A stretch of 64,000 nucleotides of DNA from Elymus sibiricus (taxonomy: Eukaryota > Streptophyta > Magnoliopsida > Poales > Poaceae): positions 452,637,379-452,701,378 of the forward strand of contig CM077676.1 in assembly GCA_039707655.1 (NCBI GenBank), given 5' to 3'. Position 1 is the stretch's first letter; each line of letters opens with the position of its first letter. The notes beneath the pieces were generated by a model, which ran no database searches, was not told where the DNA came from, and worked only from the letters and a program-made list of their open reading frames with translations. The position numbers and the translations under genes were made by a program. Shown one piece after another: positions 45,545 to 56,800 of the stretch.

Positions 45545-48500
45545 CTAGATCAAAGCCATCATCAGAATAGTTGTGGAGAGAAAGTCTTCACTTTTTCTTC
45601 GCGTGTGTCCCTTGCTTATTGCGACGTACCATGGATAATCTTCATCGTTTAACAGGGTGCTTGGGTCAGCCTTCACTTTGAAGGGAGGAATTTCATGAAA
45701 CTTTTCATAATCTTCAGACATGTCTGTCTTGCCCTCCACTCCCACGATGTCTCTTTTCCCTGAAAGAACTATGTGGCGCTTTGGCTCATCGTATGATGTA
45801 TTCGCTTCCTTATCTTTTCTTTTTCTCGGTTTGGTAGACATGTCCTTCACATAGAAAACCTGCGCCACATCATTGGCTAGGACGAATGGTTCGTCTGTGT
45901 ACCCAAGATTGTTGAGATCCACTGTTGTCATTCCGTACTACGGGTCTACCTGTACCCCGCCTCCTGACAGATTGACCCATTTGCACCGAAACAAAGGGAC
46001 CTTAAAATCATGACCATAGTCAAGTTCCCATATGTCCACTATGTAACCATAATATGTGTCCTTTCTTCTGTTGGTTGCTGCATCAAAGGGGACACCACTG
46101 TTTTGGTTGGTGCTCTTTTGATCTTGGGCGATCATGTAAAATGTATCCCCATTTATCTCGTACCCTTGGTAAGTCAATACAGTCGAAGATGGTCCCCTGG
46201 CCAACGAGTACAGCTCATCTCCAACAATGTTGTTACCCATGAGATGTGTTTGCAACCAACTGCCGAAAGTCCTGATGTGTTCACATGTAATCCAGTCGTT
46301 AGACTTCTCCGGGTGTTTGGAGCGCAGAAAATTCTTGTGTTCATTGACATACGGGGTCACCAAGGTAGAATTCTGTATAACTGTGTAGTGTGCTTGAGCC
46401 CAAGAATGCCCGTCCCTACATATTATTGAATCCGCTCCTAGCGTGCCTTTTCCAGTCAGTCTCCCCTCATACCGCGATTGAGGGAGACCAATCGGCTTAA
46501 GGTCAGGAATAAAGTCAACACAAAACCCAATGACCTCCTCTGTTTGATGGCCCATGGAGATGCTTCCTTCTGGCCTAGCACGGTTACGAACATATTTCTT
46601 TAAGACTCCCATGAACCTCTCAAAGGGGAACATATTGTGTAGAAATACAGGACCCAGAATGGCAATCTCGTCGACTAGATGAACTAGGACGTGCGTCATG
46701 ATATTGAAGAAGGATGGTGGGAACACCAAATCATTCTTTAACCTTGGTAGGATTTCTGGATCGATTACCTTCTGAGAGATTGCATTGAGGAATGCACATA
46801 GCTTCACAATGGCTAATCGAACGTTTTCCGGTAGAAGCCCCCTCAATGCAACTGGAAGCAGTTGAGTCATAATCACGTGGCAGTCATGAGACTTTAGGTT
46901 TTGGAACTTTTTCTCTGGGACATTTATTATTCCCTTTATATTGGACGAGAAGCCAGACGGGACCTTCATACTGAGCAGGCATTCAAAGAAGATTTCCTTC
47001 TCTTCTTTGGTAAGAGCGTAGCTGGCAGGACCTTCATACTGCTTTGGATGCATGCCGTCTTTTTCGTGCACACGTTGCTGGTCCTCCCGTGCCTCCGGTG
47101 TATCTTTTGTCTTCCCATACACGCCCAAGAAGCCTAGCAGGTTCACGCAAAGATTCTTCGTCACGTGCATCACGTCGATTGCAGAGCAGACCTCTAGGTC
47201 TTTCCAATAGGGCAGGTCCCAAAATATAGATTTCTTCTTCCACATGGGTGCGCGTCCCTCGGCGTCATTCGGAACAGATTGTCCGCCAGGACCCTTTCCA
47301 AAGATTACTTGTAAATCCTTGAACATATCAAGTATGTGATCACCAGTACGGAGGGCGGGATTCTTCCGGAGATCTGCCTCACCTTTGAAATGCTTGCCTT
47401 TCTTTCGACATTGATGGTTGGTCGGAAGAAATCGACGATGTCCCAGGTACACATTCTTCCTGCATTTCTCCAAATATATACTTTCGGTGTCATATAAACA
47501 GTGCGTGCATGCGTGGTATCCCTTGTTTGTCTGTCCTGAAAGGTTACTGAGAGCAGGCCAATCATTGATGGTTACAAACAGCAACGCATGTAGGTCAAAT
47601 TCCTGCTGTTTGTGCTCATCCCACACACGTACACCTTTTCCATTCCACAACTGTAAAAGTGCTTCAACTAATGGCCTTAGGTAAACATCAATGTCGTTGC
47701 CGGGTTGCTTAGGGCCTTGGATGAGCACTGGCATCATAATGAACTTCCGCTTCATGCACAACCAAGGAGGAAGGTTATAGATACATAGAGTCACGGGCCA
47801 GGTGCTATGATTGCTGCTCTGCTCCCCAAAAGGATTAATGCCATCTGCGCTTAACCCAAACCATACGTTCCTTGCGTCACCTGCAAAGGCCCCCCACCTT
47901 CTCTCGATTTTTCTCCACTGCGACCCGTCAGCGGGTGCTCTCAACTTCCCATCTTTCTTACGGTCTTCTTTGTGCCATCGCATCAACTTGGCATGCTCTT
48001 TGTTTCTGAACAGACGTTTCAACCGTGGTATTATAGGAGCATACCACATCACCTTGGCAGGAACCCTCTTCCTGGGGCGCTCGCCCTCAACATCACCAGG
48101 GTCATCTCGTCTGATCTTATACCGCAATGCACCGCATACCGGGCATGCGTTCAAATCCTCTTACTCACCGCGGTAGAGGATGCAGTCATTAGGGCATGCA
48201 TGTATCTTCTGCACCTCCAATCCTAGAGGGCATAGAACCTTCTTTGCTTCGTACGTACTGTTGGGCAATTCGTTATCCTTTGGAAGCTTCTTCTTCATTA
48301 TTTTCAGTAGCTTCCCAAATCCGTTGTCAGATACACCATTGTCTGCCTTCCATTGCAGCAATTCCAGTGTGGTATCGAGCTTTGTGTTGTCATCTTCGCA
48401 ATTTGGGTACAACCCTTTTTTGTGATCCTCTAACATGCGATCGAACTTCAACTTCTCCCTTTCACTTTGGCATTGTCTCTTTGCATCAACAATGACCCGG

Positions 48501-48856
48501 CGAAGATCATCATCGGGCACATCCTCTGGTTCCTCTTGATCTTTAGCTCCCCCCGTTGCAGTATCACCGTATTCAGGGGGATAGTTGTCATCATCCTCTT
48601 CTTCTTCGTTGTCTTCCATCATAACCCCTCTTTCTCCGTGCTTGGTCCAAACATTATAGTGTGGCATGAAACCCTTCTCAAGCAGGTGGACGTGAAGGGT
48701 TTCCAAGTTAGAGTAATCCTTCGTATTCTCACAGACAGGGCATGGACAATACATAAAACCATTCTGCTTGTTTGCCTCAGCCACTTCGAGAAATTTATGC
48801 AGGCCCTCAAGATACTCGGAGGTGCGTCGGTCACTGTACATCCATTGCCGGTTCAT
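45545..48856 (-). pseudogene. TNP2-type CACTA transposase (two stops)
   Basis: A continuous reading phase of 1104 codons from ATG 48856 (MNRQWMYSDRR). Domain order is transposase-associated domain (about residues 1-80, with CPCPVCENTKDYSN), an acidic stretch, the tnp2 transposase (from about residue 235; CPVCGALRYKIRRDD, then WNGKGVRVWDEHKQQEFDLHA and NKGYHACTHC), and a DUF4216 region (YYGYIVDIWELDYGHDFKVP through FVLANDVAQVFYVKDM). TNP2 binds the terminal inverted repeats and cuts the element out. TAA at 48163-48161 and TAG at 45940-45938 interrupt an otherwise intact frame, so the inactivation looks recent. It may use a TATATATA promoter near 49890. Confidence 0.92.
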
Positions 48857-49076
48857 CTGCGTGCATTATATAATTAAGTGTATCAAAAACCATTACAAAA
48901 CATCATGAATAGAGAAGTGACCAAATTAATACAAGTTCTTCATCACATTAAAACCAAAGTACAGTAGTGATCAAATGTTATTACTGAAAAAATAAATACA
49001 TAAAGTTCATACATATATAGTTCTCATAGAACAACATATAGCTCTCTAGAGCATCTAATTAAAACATACATTGAAA

Positions 49077-49520
49077 CTATGAAAAACATTTAAATGCAAC
49101 AACAAATGCGATCATAATCGCAACTAAGGTAACAATTGATCCAACGGCATAATGATACCAAGCCTCATTATGAATGGCATATTTTCTAATCTTTCTAGTC
49201 TTCAAGCGCATTGCATCCATCTTGATCTTGTGATCATCGACGACATCGGCAACATGCAACTCCAATTCCATCTTCTCCTCCTCAATTCTTTTCAATTTTT
49301 TCTTCAAGTAATTGTTTTCTTTTTCAACTAAATTTAACCTCTCGACAAGAGGGTCGGTTGGAATTTCCGGTTCACATACCTCCTAGATAAAAACATCTAT
49401 GTCACGTTGGTCGGCATAATTGTCATAAACACTAAATTAAACAAATCATAATAAAAGATAATATACCACATCCGAATCATAGACAGGAGGAGAGCCGACG
49501 GGGGCGGATACCAAAGTCAT
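49077..49520 (-). CDS. Small coiled-coil protein with one membrane segment (CACTA2)
   Basis: Two exons, 49520-49467 (MTLVSAPVGSPPVYDSDV) and 49382-49077, joined in phase 0 with GT (49466-49465) and AG (49384-49383) intron ends. The product has 119 residues: a charged heptad-like region (VERLNLVEKENNYLKKKLKR onward), a short basic stretch (RLKTRKIRKYA), and a C-terminal hydrophobic helix (AVGSIVTLVAIMIAFVVAF) ending KCFS. The frame has no stop, although the neighbouring TNP2 has two. It lies upstream of TNP2 on the same strand, with a possible non-coding exon at about 49640-49750. I know no assigned function. A TM protein is unusual in a DNA transposon. Confidence 0.6.
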
Positions 49521-49904
49521 GGCACTATATAATAACAAACAATAATAAAAGTAAGAAAATTATACAAGTATCTATCTAAATCATACAAGTAAGAATTTTT
49601 TTCTTTTAAAAAGAAGATAAGAACAAGAGGCTCACCACGGTGGTGCCGGCGACGAGATCGGCGCGGGCGATCGACGACGGGGACGCGGACAATGGTGCAC
49701 CGCCAAACCTAGACAAATCTTGGGGAAAATGGAGCTTGGAGGTCGAGCTTGGAGAGGAGAAAGCTTAAGTGTGACTCGGGCATTTCATCGAACACCTCAT
49801 GTGCATAGGAGGTGAGAGCAGAGCAGCACACACCTCCCACACCGGCCGGCCAAAAAACAGAGGAGTGAGCGGGCAGGGGAGAGCATATATATAGGCATCT
49901 CTTT

Positions 49905-50165
49905 AGTCCCGGTTCGTGGCTAGAACCGGGACAGAAGACACACATTTTGTCCCAGTTCCAGCCACCAACCGGGACTAAAGGGCTGCGCCAGGAGCGAGGC
50001 CCTTTAGTCCCGGTTCGTGTCTGGAACCAGGACCAAAGGGGTCAGACGAACCGGGACTGGTGCCTGCCGTGGCCCGGCCGGCGCCCTGTCCTCACGAACC
50101 GGGACTGATGCACCCATTGGTCCGGTTCGTAACAGAACCGGCATTGATGCTCTTATCTGGCCTGG
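49905..50165. repeat. Right subterminal repeats of CACTA2
   Basis: CTTTAGTCCCGGTTCGTGGC and inverted partners such as GAACCGGGAC repeat about eight times. They cover the probable promoter of the minus-strand genes, since TATATATA lies at about 49888-49895. Confidence 0.85.
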
Positions 50166-50190
50166 ACCAAAGCCCTAATTTCTACTAGTG

Positions 50191-53100
50191 ATGGTTGAAG
50201 GAGGATCAGTTGGCGAACACATGGTCAATTTGATTGGCTACACTGAGAGGCTTAAAGCCTTGGAATTTCCAATTCCACCAAAACTCGTGTCAAACATGTT
50301 ACTTGCTTCACTCCCTCCGTCTTACGATGGTTTTGTCATGAACTACAACATGAATAGGATGAACAAGTCACTGACCGAGTTGCTTGCTATGCTGTAAACT
50401 GCTGAAGCAGGACTGCGGAAGAATTACAAGCAAGTGTTGCTTGTGAATAAGACCGCCAGTTTCAAAAAGAAGGGCAGGTCCAAGAAAGGCAAGGGCACCG
50501 GTATGACCGGCTCCCAAACCAAGTCTAAGGGCGGAGCCAAGACTGAAACTGAGTCTTGGGTATTGGACACTGGAAGAGGTACTGCAAGAAGTACCTAGCA
50601 GATAAGAAGTCTGGATATACCGGGAAAGGTATAACTGTTATACATGTTAATGTCATTGATTATGTTCTTGCTAGCGAAAATTCTAAGTCTTGGGTATTTG
50701 ATACCGGATCGTTTGCTCACATTTGCAAATCGATACAGGGACTTCTGAGAGTGAGCAAGCTGGCAAAGAATGAGGTCATGATGCGCGTCGGGAACGGTGC
50801 TGGAGTCGCCGCTCAAGCCGTCGGCCCATGCTCTATGTCTCCCTTCAGGATTTATCTTAGAACTAAGTAACTGTTATTTTGCTCCAGCATTGTGTAAGAA
50901 CATTATCTCTGGATCATGTCTGATACAAGATGGGTATTCCTACAAGTCTGAGAACAATGGTTACTCACTTTATTGTAAGGATATGTTTTATGGATTTGCA
51001 CCCATTGTTGGGGGCCTTTTCATTCCAAATCTTGAATGTGAGAATGATATCTTTAACGTAGAAGCTAAACGCCTTAAGAAGGCTGATACCACCACCACTT
51101 TCATGTGGCACTGCCGTCTTGGCCACATTGGAAAGAAACGCATGCAAAGACTTCATAAAGATGGAGTTTTACCGTCTTTTGATTTTGAATCATTTGACAC
51201 ATGTGAAGCTTGCCTGATGGGGAAAATGACCAGAACGCCGTTCACGGGTCATCCTGAACGGGTGGGTGAATTATTGGAAATAATACATAGTGATGTATGT
51301 GGTCCAATGAACACTACCGTGCGTTCTAGATATTTCTACTTTGTGACTTTTACTGACGATTTAAGTAGGTACGGATATATCTACTTGATGAAGCATAAGT
51401 CAGAAACCTTTGAAAAGTTCAAAGAATTTCAGAATGAGGTAGAAAATCATCGTAACAAAAAGATTAAGTTTCTGTGATCAGATCATGGAGGCGAATATCT
51501 TAGTCATGATTTTAGCCAACATCTAAGTGACCGTGGAATCGTTTCACAGCTTACGCCTCCCAGAACTCCACAGAGAAACGGAGTATCCGAGCGGCGTAAC
51601 CGAACCCTGTTAAACATGGTAAGGTCAATGATGTCTCTCACAGAATTGTCGATATCTTTTTGGGGTCACGCACTAGAAACTGCCGCTCATACACTAAACA
51701 AGGCACTGTCAATGTCTGTTAGGATGACACCACATGAGATGTGGAATGGGAAGAAACCCAGTTTGTCGCATCTTAAAATTTGGGGTTGTGAGGCTTATGC
51801 AAAATGTTTATAGTCTACAAAACTTGATCCCAAATTAGACAACTGCTACTTTGTAGGTTATCCAAAAGAAACTATTGGGTATTCTTTCTACCACCCATCC
51901 GATAACAAAGTGTTTGTTGCAAAGAATGGACACTTTCTCGTGAAAGATTTTCTCGCCAAAGAAGTGAGTGGGAGGACAGTCCAACTTGATGAGATTATTG
52001 AATCTTTGGCAACTGTTGATAGGGCTGATGAACCGGAAGTAATTCCGCAAATTATCCCTACAACCAAGCCAGAAGTTGACGCACCCCGTGCGGAAACTTC
52101 AGACAAGTTTGTGGCTGAACCGCCCAGATCGGGTAGGGCTATCCAGCCAATTGAATGGTATAATAAAGAAATCTTCATTCTGGAAGATGATGAACCTGCA
52201 CATTACAAGGAAGTGATGGCGGGGCCCAGCTCAAAGGAATGGCACAAAGCCATGAAATCCGAAATGGAATCCATGTACGGAAACCAAGTTTGGGACTTGG
52301 TAGAACTTCCAGAAGGCGTAAAGCCCGTTGGTTGTAAATGGATTTTCAAAAGATGCGGATGGTAACATTACTATCCACAAAGCTAGACCTTTTGCGAAAG
52401 GGTTGCCGCAAGTTGAAGGAGTTGACTACGACGAGACTTTCTTGCCTGTAGCTATGCTTAAATCTGTACGGATACTACTAGCAATTGCTGCTTATTTCGA
52501 TTACGAAATATGGCAGATGGATGTCAAAACGGCTTTCCTAAATGGAAACCTCAAAGAGGATGTATACATGATACAGCCAGAAGGTTTTGTCGATCCTAGG
52601 GATGCTAAAATGGTATGCAAGCTTCAGAAGGCCATTTATGGCCTGAAGGAGGCATCGAGGAGCTGGAATATTTGTTTTGATGAAGTGGTCAGAGAGTTTG
52701 GCTTCATCAGGAATGACGAAGAATTTTGTTTTTATACAAAATTTAGTGGGAGCCCAAAAGCATTTCTAATTTTATATGTGGATGACATATTATTGATAGG
52801 CAATGACATGAATTTTCTTAGTGAAATAAAAGAGTCATTGAATAAGAGTGTTTTAATGAAAGACTTGAGCGAAGCGGCATATATATTGGGCATCAAGATC
52901 TATAGAGATAGATCAAGACGCATGATAGCGCTTAGCCAAAGCACGTACATTGACAAAGTATTAAAAATGTTTAATGTGGAGAATGCCAAGAAAGGCCTAC
53001 TTCCAATGTCACCTGGCACAAAACTCAGCAAGAATCAGTGTCCTCAGACACTTGATCAGCGAGTTCATATGAATGATGTTCCATATGCTTCGGCAATTGG

Positions 53101-53717
53101 TTCCATCATGTATTCCATGATATGTACAAGACAAGATGTTTCCTATACGCTAAGTGTTAGCAGCAGGTACCAGAGTGATCCAGGAATGGAACGCTGGGCT
53201 GCAGTCAGAAACATTCTTAAGTACCTCAGAAGGACCAAGGACAGGCCCCTTGTGTTCGGAGGTGATGAAGAGCTGACTGTAAGTGGTTACACTGATGCGG
53301 GCTTCATGACTGATCCAGATGACTTCAAATCTCAATCAGGCTATGTTTTCATTTTGAACGGTGGCACAGTAGTCTGGAAAAATTCCAAGCAAAAACCTGT
53401 GGCAGATTCTACGACGGAAGCATAATATGTTGTTGCTTTATGTTGTGGCTTTAGAAGCCCCCAAGGAGGTGGTCTGGATCAAGCAGTTTCTTGAAGACCT
53501 TGGTGTACTTCCAAGTGCGCTAGACCCGGTGGAGATCTATTATGATAATAGTGGCGCCGTGGCTCAGGCTAGGGAGCCATGTTCCCACCATAAGACAAGA
53601 CATATTGCACGCAAATACAAACTCATTCGAAATCATGTCGAAGAGGGTCTTGTAAGAGTACGCAAAGTTCACACGGATCTGAACGAGTCAGACCCGATGA
53701 CGAAGCCTCTACCATGA
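50191..53717 (+). pseudogene. Copia gag end, protease, integrase, RT and RNase H
   Basis: Gag resumes after CACTA2 (VEGGSVGEHMVNLIGYTERL). A zinc-knuckle remnant follows (GHWKRYCKKYLADKK; its first half is lost), then protease (SWVFDTGSFAHICKS). Integrase has HCRLGHIGKKRM, CEACLMGKM, IHSDVCGPM, SDHGGEY and NGVSERRNRT. Reverse transcriptase has the motif YVDDILLIG (about 52775) and WQMDVKTAFLNG. RNase H ends NHVEEGLVRVRKVHT and then TKPLP. The frame is broken by stops at about 50395, 50870, 51475 and 51811, and by frameshifts near 52350 and 53427. It is an Angela/BARE-like polyprotein, not functional here. Confidence 0.93.
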
Positions 53718-53790
53718 GCAAAGCATGAGCAGCACCGGAACGCCATTGGCCTTAAGTAAGCTATGTAAACTAGATTATTGACTCTAGTGC

Positions 53791-53801
53791 AAGTGGGAGT
53801 C
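53791..53801 (+). other. Copia polypurine tract
   Basis: AAGTGGGAGTC directly precedes the second LTR. Confidence 0.8.
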
Positions 53802-56800
53802 TGTAGGAGATATGCCCTAGAGGCAATAATAACTGTTGTTATTTATCTCCAAGTTCGTAATTAAAGTTTATGTTCTATGCTAAAACTGCAATGGTCCTTG
53901 AGCCCGTATATCCATAAAGGATCAGAGGAAAACCCATGTGCATGTGTGGAATAATAAACGGTAAAATACATTCCTAGTCATGCCTCTAAGACTAGCTCAA
54001 GCATTGCATGATGGTCACGTTTTCCAGATCAGGGGCATGACTATGTCGGCAATTTTGAGGATGCAATGTTGTCAGAACACTTGCGTTGAATTGACCCATA
54101 TTGATGTTATGCTATGAGATACATTCGTCATAAGTTAATAGTTTTATAACACAGAGAGAGTTAGCGTTTGCATAATTCCTTAGACCATGAGAGTATCGAG
54201 TTCCTTCATACTTGCTTCATGAACTTTGGGGTTTTGTTAAACGTCATCCGTAACAGGGTGGCTATTACGGTGGCTTTCAGGTTCATGGAAAAGTATGACA
54301 ATGGACTTGATAGCTCAAGATTGGGATTTGCTCCTCCGACGATGGAGATATATTCTTTGGGCCCTCTTGGTGTTACGGTATCCATCAACGTCTGGCCAGA
54401 CACAGCATGATTTGATCATGGGGATGCCGGAACGCGGTAACGAGAAAAGAGAACAAAACCGGTAAAATAGTGAACAAGTTGTTGATTCACTGGGATGCTA
54501 TTAAATCTCACCTCGGGTATTTGTATCATAGATCAGAAAAGTTCTGGTAATTACAGGTTCGCTCGAATATTCATTCGTGTGGGTATAGGGATCAATATGG
54601 ATGTCCACGGTTCCGCTATTGATCATAGATCAGAAAAGTTCCGTTCATGTCTATACTTCACGAAACCTACAGGGTCACACGCTTAAGGGTCATCTATCTG
54701 CTGAATACTAGACAAGGAGTCTGAGAGAAAGTCAACGAAAAAGTTTCGGAGAGAAAACCTGAAGTGTTTCGGAGCTACCAGAATTGTTTTGGAAAAAACG
54801 AAAATGTTTCGGAATAAAACCATCATACCAGAAATGTTTCAGAATGTGCGCAGAATAACTTTAGAGGGTGCCAAAAATGATCCGGGACCTTCCGGAATTT
54901 TTTCGAAAGAACCGACCACGGAAAACATCTTGTCCCAGCGCGAGGGGACAAGATCCCACACACCGTGGGCTGTTTTGTTGGGGGCGCCCCCTTTGGGGGG
55001 CAGCCCCCTTTTTGTGGCTTTTTGGATGGGGAACATCCCCCTTTTGTGGGGAATGTTTGGTGGGAAGTGGATACCCCATGTAAGGGGGCAAAAGTGAGGC
55101 GCCATGGGTGGAAAAGCCCCACATGGTGGGTGGCTTTCTGGCTGAAATTTTCAGCCACCACTCGTGACACCCTGGTTTTCGCTCCTCGATTTTTCCTTCG
55201 CGGGATTGGACTCCCGTCTTTTCCTTTTGGTGTTATCGGATTTTCTTTCGCTCTTGGGTATATGAAGATGGTTGTATAGCCTTGCCTTCCCTATCAGACC
55301 AGAGATTCTCTCTAATTCAATCTTGCCACCAAAAATATATTCTCAGGGCTTTGCCGTCAAAACCCTACTTCCCGAGTTATCGGGAGGGAAACCCTAACTC
55401 TTGCAGTTACAAAGGAACCTCAATTTCCTTTGATCTGTTACCTCCCAAACTTTTCCCAGTGATCATCCTACCTTTATCATCCGTGGATATGCAAAAATAT
55501 TGCCAAGTCATTTGCAATATTTTTCATTTAAAATTAATTCCTTTTCTACCATTTAAAGGAATTAAATCCAGGAAAATATCTATCCATCTCCAAAGCTCAT
55601 GAAAACTTGTGGAGATATTCTTTGTGACCATATTGACCTCTCATAAAAATATAGGCCATAATAAAATAAGGAAAATTGCCTTTTCCTTTATAAAGCCAAT
55701 ATTCCACTTCTGCCACTTTCCAAAGGAGCTACTATTTTGGTTGCTCTATAAATTCCCAAAATATTCCTATAATTTCTATGACTCATATTTACTCCACATA
55801 TGTCAAAACATGGAGTTCCATAGTGCAAAGTTTGAGCACATCATCCAATTCTTGTTTCTGGACCAATTTTGAGGTTGTGAGGCAACTACATTTTATATTG
55901 CTTCATAATTCTTGAAATTAATCCAGGACCTCACTCTATCTATATCTTGTGAGCATGCAAAAACTCACATCATTTTATCTAGCCAATTTCTCCCAATAAT
56001 TCCATCTAGTTCCTGTCCAGTAGACAACATTGTGAAGGAAGTACCTCCAATGCTTATCCAAATGATCTAAAATTTTACCAGATCCTTTTCATGCCTAAAT
56101 CATGGCCAACCACCAAAAATTAGATCATTCCCTCAAGCCATTTGAGCACAGCTTCAAATCCTAGTTTCTGGACCAAACTTTGCATTACAAAGGAAGTATA
56201 TGCAAATGAGGTCCAAATGGATTCAAATTTTCCTAGAATCTACTCCTTCCTACCACATTTCATTTTGACAAGGAACCAGCACAAACCCTGCATCCACTTC
56301 CCCACAAATATTCACCAAAGTTGCTATCCAGAATCTTGTCTTGGAAGAATTCCTCAGTTCAAAGATCTCCAGCTAGGTCCAAACATGTGTGTCATCTAAT
56401 TGAGCATCAAGACACCTGCCAGACAAGGTCTAGTAGCCATTTAAGGGTTTGGCCACGCTGGCAGGGTGGTGACCACCCATTTCGCATGCCACCAGATTAC
56501 TCCACTCTATTCCCGAGCCATCCTCGCCGGATGCAGCCAGCCCCGGCCACCCCAGTGCGCCACCTAGACCGCTGGACCCCTCCGCGAAGCTTCACGACCG
56601 CGCCAGGAGCCGGAGTCATCACATCTGAGCTCGGTTACCGCGTTTGCCGACATGGAAGCCGACGAACTGAGCACTGTTGCGGTCGTGACCCATCTCGGCG
56701 TTTTCCCCTTCGGCTTCTTCCTACACTGCGTGGAGCTATCCCCTGCGTCAGGTCGGCACCATCCGGTGCTTGCCACCTCGCCGGAAGCGCCAGTGCGGGG

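Larger units (their letters stand above)
38726..50190 (-). mobile_element. CACTA transposon 2, autonomous type but decayed
   Basis: An 11,465-bp element with CACTAGTAGAAA at both ends (right end inverted) and 3-bp duplications ATG at 38723-38725 and 50191-50193, inserted in copia gag. All genes read from the minus strand: a small coiled-coil/membrane protein (49520-49077), TNP2 (48856-45545) and a second protein with Ulp1-like protease exons (43058-39340). Repeats of ACCGGGAC(T/G)AAAGG in both orientations lie at both ends and around 44270-44465. The element would move by cut-and-paste if TNP2 were intact. Confidence 0.93.
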
